Shown piece by piece: positions 1 to 5,207 of a stretch of 5,207 nt of DNA. The notes beneath the pieces were generated by a model, which saw nothing but the letters and a program-made list of their open reading frames with translations, searched no databases and was not told the origin of the DNA. The stretch's first letter is position 1. Each line of letters opens with the position of its first letter. The stretch comes from Nitrososphaerota archaeon (GTDB taxonomy: Archaea > Thermoproteota > Nitrososphaeria > Nitrososphaerales > UBA183), in contig JAPCJM010000018.1 in NCBI GenBank assembly GCA_027886945.1, positions 1 to 5,207 of the forward strand, in the 5' to 3' direction. A program made the position numbers and the translations under genes.

Positions 1-205
1 GAACATCTCCGTTGTGACCGACTACGACGCTGGGCTCGAGGGGGACCCGACCATCGTTCCTGTCTCTCACGAAGATGTGATCAGTGTCTTCAACAAGAAC
101 ATCGAAAATCTTAGGAAATTGATTGTCGAGCTTGTGAAGCGGCTCCCTGAAGAACGCAAATGCGACTGCGGCTCGGCATTGAAGCACGCGAGGCTGAGCG
201 CCTAA
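1..205 (+). CDS. mtnP: S-methyl-5'-thioadenosine phosphorylase, C-terminal fragment (5' end outside window)
   Basis: This is the last 67 residues (reading from base 2) of a cytosolic MTAP of the PNP/UDP phosphorylase family. The enzyme cleaves methylthioadenosine with phosphate to adenine and 5-methylthioribose-1-phosphate in methionine and purine salvage. The fragment opens inside the base-binding strand: VVTDYDAG carries the Asp-x-Asp pair (codons at 20-22 and 26-28) that matches human MTAP Asp220/Asp222 and reads a 6-aminopurine. It continues with the family's PVSHEDV segment and a C-terminal helix. Near the end is KCDCG, a CXC motif; archaeal MTAPs such as Sulfolobus MTAPII use such a pair as a disulfide linked to thermostability. 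The stop TAA shares its last A with the apt start (TAATG), so translation is probably coupled. About three quarters of the protein, including the phosphate site, is outside the window. Archaeal homologues often also accept adenosine, so strict MTA specificity is not proven. Confidence 0.9.
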   Translation, partial: NISVVTDYDAGLEGDPTIVPVSHEDVISVFNKNIENLRKLIVELVKRLPEERKCDCGSALKHARLSA

Positions 206-735
206 TGGCGACCCTGGAACAGGACGTCAAGCGGGCCATCAGGACGATCCCCGATTATCCGAAGAAGGGGATCCCGTTCAAGGACTTGACTACACTTTGG
301 AAGAACGGGAAGCTCACGCGAAGGGTCACGGATGCCTTGGCGAAGAGATGGAAGGGGGAGAAGCTGGACAAGATAGTCGGCATCGAGGCAAGGGGGTTCA
401 TAGTCGGCGCCCCACTCGCTGACAGGCTTGGGATTGGGTTCGTCCCAGCCAGGAAAGTGGGGAAGCTCCCGGCGACCAAGGTGAGCGTGAACTACGAGCT
501 CGAGTATGGGAGGCAGGGGCTCGAGATTCACGCCGACGCGATTTCGAAGGGGGAGAGGGTGCTCGTAGTGGACGACCTTCTTGCGACAGGGGGGACCTCG
601 AAGGCCGCGGCGACCTTGACAGAGAGGGTTGGGGGGAAGGTGGTTGGGTTTGCGTTTGTCACCGAGCTTGGCCGTTTGAAAGGAAGGAAGAAGCTCGCGG
701 GCTACGAAGTCTACACCATCGCGAGGTATGACTAG
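205..735 (+). CDS. apt: Adenine phosphoribosyltransferase (APRT)
   Basis: This 176-residue cytosolic type I phosphoribosyltransferase converts adenine plus PRPP to AMP and pyrophosphate. The length is normal for the family. It begins with the APRT hallmark IRTIPDYPKKGIPFKD (residues 12-27), followed by GIEARGFIVGAPLA (59-72), the flexible loop with LPATKVSVNYELEYG (88-102, containing the Glu-Tyr pair of the catalytic loop), and the PRPP-binding motif VLVVDDLLATGGT (119-131). This is the bacterial/eukaryotic-style APRT, not the archaeal Hpt-type hypoxanthine/guanine enzyme related to it. The ATG at 205 is chosen because homology begins there and it overlaps the upstream stop (TAATG), with a weak GAGG at 190-193. 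An earlier in-frame ATG at 160 would add 15 non-conserved residues lying inside mtnP. It sits between two MTAP-family genes, so it can directly salvage the adenine they release. Its stop lies within the next gene. Confidence 0.95.
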   Translation: MATLEQDVKRAIRTIPDYPKKGIPFKDLTTLWKNGKLTRRVTDALAKRWKGEKLDKIVGIEARGFIVGAPLADRLGIGFVPARKVGKLPATKVSVNYELEYGRQGLEIHADAISKGERVLVVDDLLATGGTSKAAATLTERVGGKVVGFAFVTELGRLKGRKKLAGYEVYTIARYD

Positions 736-1468
736 AGGCATCAGCCCGGTCGGAGTAATCACTGGGACCGGGGTCTCGGAGCACTTCGACCTTCGCAGGC
801 CGAAGACGATCAGGACAAGGTTCGGCTTGGCGATTGTATTCAAACACGAAAAGGACGACTACTACGTCATACCCAGGCACGGGGCGGCCCACAAATCTCC
901 GCCACACGGAATCAACTATAGAGCCAACATCGCGGCCCTCGAGCAGCTTGGGGTCAAAGAGGTGATCGCGACTAGCGCAGTCGGCTCGATGAACCAAGGG
1001 TTCCATGTCGGAGAGATAGGCCTGATAGAGCAGTTCCTCGACTTTACCAAGCGGAGGCAGACCACATTCTTTGAAGAGACAGTGGTCCACACAGACATGA
1101 CCTATCCTTACAGCAGGCGTCTGAACCTGGAGCTCGCGGTTGCTGCGAAGAAGTTTGGGGTCGACGTCCGCTCCCACTTGGTCTACGTCTGCGCTGAAGG
1201 GCCGAGGTTCGAGACCGCGGCGGAGATCAAAATGTACAAGATTCTTGGAGGAGACGTGGTAGGGATGACTGGAGTCCCGGAGGTGGTGCTCGCCAACGAG
1301 AAGAAAATGGAATACGCTTCCGTCGTGATAGCTACCAACTGGGCAGCCGGGATGCAGCCCAAGGTCAGCCACGAGGATGTGCTCAAGGTGATGAAGCGGT
1401 CCGGGAAAGTCGTCAAAGGATTGATAGAAGCGGCTATTGCCGGGCTGAGGGGAGGGTCAAAGGTTTGA
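728..1468 (+). CDS. MTAP-family nucleoside phosphorylase with 6-oxopurine-type pocket (probable methylthioinosine phosphorylase)
   Basis: This 246-residue PNP-family phosphorylase is a paralogue of the mtnP product two genes upstream. Visible family elements are the phosphate loop VITGTG (10-15), PRHG (49-52), HGINYRAN (60-67), ATSAVGSMN (81-89), GPRFET (158-163) and MTGVPEVVLANE (180-191). The base-recognition strand reads IATNWAAG (201-208). The positions equal to human MTAP Asp220 and Asp222 are therefore Asn204 and Ala206. NWAAG-type pockets are known from Pseudomonas methylthioinosine phosphorylase and other 6-oxopurine members of this family. I infer methylthioinosine, or possibly inosine/guanosine, as substrate, with hypoxanthine or guanine plus a ribose-1-phosphate as products. 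It lacks the C-terminal CXC of its neighbour. The ATG lies 8 bases inside apt, directly after GAGGT at 723-727, an unusually close Shine-Dalgarno, so coupling to apt is likely. The family call is firm; the substrate is not. Confidence 0.9.
   Translation: MTRGISPVGVITGTGVSEHFDLRRPKTIRTRFGLAIVFKHEKDDYYVIPRHGAAHKSPPHGINYRANIAALEQLGVKEVIATSAVGSMNQGFHVGEIGLIEQFLDFTKRRQTTFFEETVVHTDMTYPYSRRLNLELAVAAKKFGVDVRSHLVYVCAEGPRFETAAEIKMYKILGGDVVGMTGVPEVVLANEKKMEYASVVIATNWAAGMQPKVSHEDVLKVMKRSGKVVKGLIEAAIAGLRGGSKV
1451..1455 (+). promoter_or_regulatory. Shine-Dalgarno site supporting the TTG start of ahcY
   Basis: GGAGG lies 9 bases before the TTG at 1465, inside the end of the upstream phosphorylase gene. 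The spacing suits that TTG much better than the next in-frame candidate, GTG at 1474 (18 bases). It is the clearest Shine-Dalgarno in the window and supports internal initiation in the operon. Confidence 0.6.
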
Positions 1469-2697
1469 GCAAAGTGGCGGACGCGAAGCTTGCGACGGCA
1501 GGAGAGAGGAACTTCCTGTGGGCGAAGGCGCACATGAAAGCCCTTACCGCGTTGGCGGAGAAGTACGCAAAGTCGAGGCCTCTGGAAGGAGTGAAGCTCG
1601 GGGTCTGTCTCCACGTGACCAAAGAGACAGCTGTTCTCGTCGACGCACTTCTCATGGCCGGAGCTGACGTTAAGCTCGCAGGGGCAAACCCGCTGTCAAC
1701 GCAGGATGACGTAGCTGCCTACCTATCGACAAGGACAGATGTGTGGGCTTGGAGGGGGGAGTCGAACAAGGAATACGCGTGGGCCATCGAGCAAGTGGTT
1801 GCAACTCATCCCAACCAGATCATTGACGATGGAGCAGACCTGCACGTGGCATCGCTAACATCTGATGCGAAAAACATAGTCGGGGGGTCCGAAGAGACCA
1901 CGACAGGGGTCGTGAGGTTGAAGGCGCTGGAGGCCGAGGGGAAGCTGACGTATCCTGTCATCGCCGTGAACGATGCCAAGACCAAGTTCATGTTCGACAA
2001 TAGGTACGGGACTGGACAGAGCACCCTGGATGGGATAATGAGGGCGACGGCGCTCCTTCTTGCCGGGGTCAAGACGGTCGTCGTAGGATATGGGTGGGTT
2101 GGGAAGGGAGTGTCGATGAGGGCGCGCGGAATGGGAGCTAACGTGACTGTGATTGAAGTCGACCCCATCAGGGCCCTGGAGGCCCACCTGGACGGCTTCG
2201 AAGTCTCGAATATTGAAAATGCCGCGGCCCGGGGGGAGCTTTTCATCACGACGACCGGGCAAAAGAACGTAATACCCTATGGAGCGATCGAGAAGATGAA
2301 GGAAGGTGCGATTCTTGCCAACGCCGGGCACTTCGACGTAGAGATTGATGTGGGCACATTGATGGCGAAGGCCAAGGGGGTCAAGGAGGTCAGGCCCAAC
2401 GTTGACGAGATTTCACTCCCCTCGGGGAGGAGGGTATACCTCATCGCCAAGGGCCGGATTGCGAACCTGGTGGCGGCTGAAGGCCACCCTCCTGAGGTGA
2501 TGCAGATGTCGTTCGCGAACCAGATGCTCGCGGCCATCCGGATAAACAGGGACCACCCGAAGATGGAAAAGAAAGTGTACGGAGTGCCGGCTGAAATCGA
2601 AGACGAAGTAGCCCGCGCCGCGCTGGACTCAATGGGCGTCTCAATTGGGGAGCAGACCAAGGAACAGAGGGACTACGCAAAGAGCTGGAAGACCTAG
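1465..2697 (+). CDS. ahcY: Adenosylhomocysteinase (S-adenosyl-L-homocysteine hydrolase)
   Basis: This 410-residue, NAD-dependent cytosolic enzyme reversibly splits S-adenosylhomocysteine into homocysteine and adenosine, relieving product inhibition of methyltransferases. Active-site matches by family alignment are LHVTKETAVL (49-58; His50, Thr52, Glu54), IDDGADL (120-126; Asp122), GSEETTTG (141-148; Glu144), Lys174 and FDNRYG (177-182; Asp178, Asn179), GHFDVE (288-293; His289) and EGHP (339-342; His341). The NAD-binding Rossmann loop is GYGWVGKG (208-215). The length is that of the short archaeal/thermophile type; it ends at EQRDYAKSW and lacks the eukaryotic C-terminal Lys/Tyr tail that reaches into the partner subunit's NAD site. 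The retained Thr-x-Glu, which contacts adenine in canonical enzymes, favours SAH over S-inosylhomocysteine. The start is TTG, overlapping the previous stop as TTGA and preceded by GGAGG; GTG at 1474 is an alternative. It is the last gene of the salvage operon. Confidence 0.95.
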   Translation: MSKVADAKLATAGERNFLWAKAHMKALTALAEKYAKSRPLEGVKLGVCLHVTKETAVLVDALLMAGADVKLAGANPLSTQDDVAAYLSTRTDVWAWRGESNKEYAWAIEQVVATHPNQIIDDGADLHVASLTSDAKNIVGGSEETTTGVVRLKALEAEGKLTYPVIAVNDAKTKFMFDNRYGTGQSTLDGIMRATALLLAGVKTVVVGYGWVGKGVSMRARGMGANVTVIEVDPIRALEAHLDGFEVSNIENAAARGELFITTTGQKNVIPYGAIEKMKEGAILANAGHFDVEIDVGTLMAKAKGVKEVRPNVDEISLPSGRRVYLIAKGRIANLVAAEGHPPEVMQMSFANQMLAAIRINRDHPKMEKKVYGVPAEIEDEVARAALDSMGVSIGEQTKEQRDYAKSWKT

Positions 2698-2702
2698 TCC
2701 GG

Positions 2703-2717
2703 AAAAAAGTTAAAACC
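2703..2717 (+). promoter_or_regulatory. Probable archaeal BRE/TATA promoter of the MetRS gene
   Basis: The 42-base gap after ahcY contains a purine/A-rich stretch, AAAAAAGTTAAAACC, in an otherwise GC-rich setting. Its TATA-like core GTTAAAA (2709-2715) is centred about 28 bases before the GTG start at 2740. That is the usual distance from an archaeal TATA box to the transcription start, so the transcript may begin at or very near the start codon. The call rests on composition and spacing only. Confidence 0.5.
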
Positions 2718-2729
2718 GCGCAGAGTGGC

Positions 2730-2737
2730 GTTTTCTT
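2730..2737 (+). terminator. Possible weak T-rich termination signal after ahcY
   Basis: GTTTTCTT, 33 bases after the ahcY stop, is the only T-rich run in the intergenic gap. Archaeal termination uses U-tracts without needing a hairpin. The run is short, interrupted and overlaps the expected MetRS initiation region, so it may instead be part of an initiator element. Confidence 0.2.
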
Positions 2738-2739
2738 AG

Positions 2740-4401
2740 GTGGATGAACTCAGCACTCAAGACGTCATAATCACCGCCGCTCTACCTTATGCCTACGACG
2801 ACCTCCACCTGGGACATGTTGCGAGCACTCATCTCCCTCCCGACATTCTCTACAGATATCTCAAGCTGAAGGGAACGAAGGTCATCCAGGTCTGCGCCTC
2901 GGATGACTTTGGGACGCCAATACTAATCGCGGCTGAGAAGCAGGGCAAGGACCCGAGCGAATACACCGCGGGCTGGAATGCCAGGTTCAAGGAGGACCTT
3001 GGGAAGCTTGGCATCGTCTACGATCTCTTCGACAGGACGAGCTCACCAGAAAACGTGGAACTAGTGCAGAGGTTCTTCACAAAACTGAACGAAAACGGAT
3101 ACATTTTCGTCTCCGAAATCAACCAGTTCTACTGCGAGTACGACCTCAAGTTCCTCCCTGACAGGTACGTCAAGGGGAAGTGCCCCTACTGCGGGACTGA
3201 GGAGCAGTATTCAGACGTCTGCGAGAACTGCGGGCGAACCCTCCAGCCTGGTCAGATACTCAACCCTCACTGCTCGATTTGCGGGAGACCTCCGGTCCTG
3301 AAGAAGAGCACGCACTATTTCTTCAAACTCTCGGCCCTCTCCAAGCAGCTGCAGGAGTGGCTGGAGAACAACCAGGGCCTGCAGACGGACGTGAAAAACT
3401 ACGTGCTAAATTGGATCAAGGACGGGCTGCAGGACTGGGACATCGCAAGAGACATCTCATGGGGTGTACCGATTCCCCTGAAGGAGGCCCATGGGAAGGT
3501 ATTGTACGGATGGTTCGACAACCACCTCTGCTACATCTCGACCGCTCTCAAAGCCCTGGGGAAGACGGGAGAAGAAGGGCGGGAGGCGTGGAACAAGTCC
3601 AAGATTTACCACTTCATCGGAAAGGACATCGTCTACCACCACTACCTTTTCCTCCCGAGTATGAGAATCGGGGAAGGAGAGTACAAGCTCCCGGATTTTA
3701 TCCCCACAAGGGGTCATCTCCTGCTACTCGGGAAGAAAGTGTCAAGGAGCAAGCATTGGATGATTACGATCAGGGAGTTCCTGGACCACTTCCCACCCGA
3801 CTACCTGAGGTTCTATCTTACGAGAATCGTACCACAGAGCCAATCCGACGCGAACTTCGACTTGAAGGAGTTCGAGGAGAAGATCAACAACGAGCTGGTG
3901 GCCAACGTCGGCAACTTCGTGTATAGGGCGCTGTCCTTTGCCCAGACCAAACACGGGGGCTCTGTCCCCGAACCCGGGAAGGCAGGGGGGGCCGAGGAGG
4001 AGATCATTCAGGAGCTGGAAGGCGCAGTCAGAGAGACGGGGGATTTGATCGAACAGGGGCACTACGACAGGGCCCTGAGGAGAGTCCTCGACTTTTCGGC
4101 AAAATGCAACCAATACTTCCAACACAAGGCCCCCTGGGAGAAGGGTGCAGACGAGCCCACCACCGTCTACTACGCTTGCAACCTGGTGGCAGGTCTTGCG
4201 ACTTTGCTGAGCCCGTTCCTCCCATTCACCTCCGAGGAGATTTGGATCCAGCTCGGGTTCGAGGGGCCCATTGCCAAACGAGGGTGGGATTCGGCCTCCA
4301 AGCTCAGGGTCGAGGCCGGGAGGAAGCTGCGGGAACCCAAACCGCTCTTCAAGAAAGTCGAGGATGCGGATCTGAACAGCGTCAGCGTCCTGCTGGGGTA
4401 A
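2740..4401 (+). CDS. metG: Methionyl-tRNA synthetase (class Ia, no C-terminal EMAP-like domain)
   Basis: This 553-residue cytosolic enzyme charges tRNA(Met) with methionine using ATP. The Rossmann catalytic domain opens with TAALPYAYDDLHLGH (12-26, HIGH motif as HLGH). The CASDDFGTP segment (52-60) replaces the commoner GTDEHGTP; I recall a DDFGTP form in Thaumarchaeota. A zinc-binding connective region follows with CPYC (148-151), CENC (161-164) and CSIC (178-181), but the fourth knuckle reads CEYD (132-135), with Asp at the usual Cys. The KMSKS loop is KVSRS (333-337). The helical anticodon-binding domain includes NQYFQHKAPWE (457-467), with the conserved Pro-Trp. The protein stops soon after this domain, without the tRNA-binding C-terminal dimerisation domain found in many bacterial enzymes. 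GTG at 2740 is the start because an in-frame TAG lies immediately upstream; the ATG at 2744 is out of frame. No Shine-Dalgarno is present, so a leaderless mRNA is likely. Its stop abuts the stop of the opposite gene. Confidence 0.96.
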   Translation: MDELSTQDVIITAALPYAYDDLHLGHVASTHLPPDILYRYLKLKGTKVIQVCASDDFGTPILIAAEKQGKDPSEYTAGWNARFKEDLGKLGIVYDLFDRTSSPENVELVQRFFTKLNENGYIFVSEINQFYCEYDLKFLPDRYVKGKCPYCGTEEQYSDVCENCGRTLQPGQILNPHCSICGRPPVLKKSTHYFFKLSALSKQLQEWLENNQGLQTDVKNYVLNWIKDGLQDWDIARDISWGVPIPLKEAHGKVLYGWFDNHLCYISTALKALGKTGEEGREAWNKSKIYHFIGKDIVYHHYLFLPSMRIGEGEYKLPDFIPTRGHLLLLGKKVSRSKHWMITIREFLDHFPPDYLRFYLTRIVPQSQSDANFDLKEFEEKINNELVANVGNFVYRALSFAQTKHGGSVPEPGKAGGAEEEIIQELEGAVRETGDLIEQGHYDRALRRVLDFSAKCNQYFQHKAPWEKGADEPTTVYYACNLVAGLATLLSPFLPFTSEEIWIQLGFEGPIAKRGWDSASKLRVEAGRKLREPKPLFKKVEDADLNSVSVLLG

Positions 4402-5207
4402 TCAGTCGCAGGGCTGAAGCAGCTCGAGGCCTTCAGGGAGAGCAGCGTCCATCTCGTCGTCGAGGACGCGGTCTCCGAGAATCTTGCTAAGCGGGTCGTA
4501 GTCATCGTACTTCGTCGACCTGAAGCCCGAGGCCAGGACGCTCACCTGGAGCTGGGCCGAGCCCGAATAGTCGACTCCGTACTCGACGTCCACGGCTTGA
4601 TTGTCGATGATTGAGCCCAGACGGCCCACAGCCAGACCCACCTCCTGCCCAGAGAGTGTTGCGTCACCGTTGAGTATCACGACTGCGTGGTTCGCCTCCT
4701 TCGCTTCGGCCAGCTTGCTTAGAGATACCACCGCACCGGCGAGGGCGTCTTCAGCCTTGTCAGCGGCCCCACTGCTCGAGACGCCGAGTAGAGAATAGCC
4801 GTCCTGTAAGACGGTCCCGAACAGCTTGTTGAGGCCGATGGGCTTGGAACTCTCCGACGACTCGGAGAGCAAGGAGCCTAGCGCCTTGACTGCAGCCTTG
4901 TTGGCGGAATCATACAGAGTCGTGAGAGTGGAATCGGGAGGTGACGACCTCATCAGGGTGTCATTGTCAATGACTATCACTCCTCTGGATGAGGCACGGA
5001 GACGCCTGAGCGACACGCCGGCGTAGAACTTCATCTTCTTCTCGAACTCGAACGGCATCACTGCGACCCCGACGGTGGTAGCACCGCATCCCTGGGCCAC
5101 TGACGCGACGAGAGGAGCGAGTCCGCTTCCGGTCGCACCGCCCAGACCGGCGACGATGAATACGACCTTCGAACCATTGACTGCATCTCTAATCCGCCCG
5201 TGAGACC
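4402..5207 (-). CDS. ftsZ: Divergent FtsZ/tubulin-family protein, N-terminus outside window
   Basis: The visible 267 residues (frame from base 5205) begin before the tubulin signature and run to the stop. VFIVAGLGGATGSG (residues 15-28 of the fragment) matches the FtsZ glycine-rich T4 loop GGGTGTG with one Gly changed to Ala. It continues with GATTVGVAVMPFEFE (41-55) and VIDNDTL (78-84), which matches the guanine-contacting PND segment. LQDGYSLLGVSSSG, NGDATLSGQEV (179-189) and VSVLASGF follow the FtsZ C-terminal domain. The T7 loop, normally NLDFAD with catalytic aspartates, reads IGLNKLFG (123-130) and has none. The tail is about 39 residues, acidic, without a canonical FtsZ C-terminal peptide. 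Roughly 85-100 N-terminal residues are off the edge. Known thaumarchaeal FtsZ homologues are also divergent and coexist with Cdv division proteins. I infer a GTP-binding tubulin-like protein, possibly GTPase-deficient; a role in division is unproven. FtsZl-type membrane-remodelling proteins are an alternative. Confidence 0.85.
   Translation of the reverse strand, partial: SHGRIRDAVNGSKVVFIVAGLGGATGSGLAPLVASVAQGCGATTVGVAVMPFEFEKKMKFYAGVSLRRLRASSRGVIVIDNDTLMRSSPPDSTLTTLYDSANKAAVKALGSLLSESSESSKPIGLNKLFGTVLQDGYSLLGVSSSGAADKAEDALAGAVVSLSKLAEAKEANHAVVILNGDATLSGQEVGLAVGRLGSIIDNQAVDVEYGVDYSGSAQLQVSVLASGFRSTKYDDYDPLSKILGDRVLDDEMDAALPEGLELLQPCD

Noticed and set aside
160..204. Upstream ATG at 160 as an N-terminal extension of APRT
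   Set aside because: The 15 added residues are a frame-shifted reading of the mtnP end (KCDCG region) and do not resemble APRT N-termini; the ATG at 205 fits homology and the TAATG junction.
202..1372. Long minus-strand open frames (202-843 and 659-1372) opposite apt and the second phosphorylase
   Set aside because: They lie opposite strongly conserved enzymes, give Pro/Arg/His-rich low-similarity translations, and are explained by GC-rich codon use leaving few antisense stops.
728..1468. The second phosphorylase as a degenerate or pseudogene copy of mtnP
   Set aside because: It is full length, keeps all the main phosphate, sugar and Met-Thr motifs, and its changes are concentrated at base-specificity positions, which indicates a functional specialised enzyme.
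1183..2680. Several minus-strand open frames opposite ahcY
   Set aside because: The translations are Ser/Pro/Arg-rich with no recognisable domain, and the plus strand holds a complete conserved AHCY.
3279..4490. Plus-strand frames at 3279-3926 and 4104-4490 and minus-strand frames inside MetRS
   Set aside because: They are out-of-frame shadows of MetRS, with Arg/Gly-rich compositions and no family resemblance; the 4104-4490 frame also runs across the MetRS stop into the antisense of the FtsZ-like gene.
4601..5026. Small plus-strand frames antisense to the FtsZ-like gene
   Set aside because: No Shine-Dalgarno or domain was seen, and the opposite strand encodes a recognisable tubulin-family protein.
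1..5207. Mobile elements, CRISPR arrays, tRNA/rRNA genes, direct repeats, riboswitches
   Set aside because: None was seen by eye. Coding density is about 99 percent and the only gene-free stretch is 2698-2739.

Overview
This 5.2 kb, moderately GC-rich window is compact archaeal chromosome. It most resembles the Thaumarchaeota/Nitrososphaeria or a related TACK lineage. The reasons are an archaeal-type two-paralogue MTA phosphorylase set (one copy with a C-terminal CXC motif), a short archaeal-type S-adenosylhomocysteine hydrolase, a MetRS with a DDFGTP-type substrate pocket, a promoter placed as for a leaderless transcript, and a divergent FtsZ homologue. The lineage is inferred from remembered family features and no search was run.

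Layout: four plus-strand genes at 1-2697 form one tightly coupled operon. They are the 3' end of an MTA phosphorylase (mtnP), adenine phosphoribosyltransferase (apt), a second MTAP-family phosphorylase with 6-oxopurine-type pocket residues, and adenosylhomocysteinase (ahcY). Every junction overlaps by 1 to 8 bases. A 42-base gap with a TATA-like element follows, then methionyl-tRNA synthetase (2740-4401), which starts with GTG and has no leader Shine-Dalgarno. The minus strand then carries the C-terminal two thirds of an FtsZ/tubulin-family protein. Its stop codon directly abuts the MetRS stop, and its N-terminus lies beyond the right edge.

How the genes fit together: the first four dispose of and recycle the by-products of S-adenosylmethionine. 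AHCY splits S-adenosylhomocysteine into homocysteine and adenosine. MTAP splits methylthioadenosine into adenine and methylthioribose-1-phosphate. APRT returns adenine to AMP. The second phosphorylase keeps the family fold but has Asn-x-Ala where MTAP has Asp-x-Asp, so it probably handles methylthioinosine or another 6-oxopurine nucleoside. MetRS, next door under its own probable promoter, consumes the methionine that this cycle helps to regenerate.

Most of the window is ordinary housekeeping. The points worth a second look are the pair of phosphorylases with complementary predicted specificity around APRT, the FtsZ homologue that seems to lack the catalytic T7-loop aspartates, the altered zinc knuckle and KMSKS loop of MetRS, and the zero-gap convergent stop codons.
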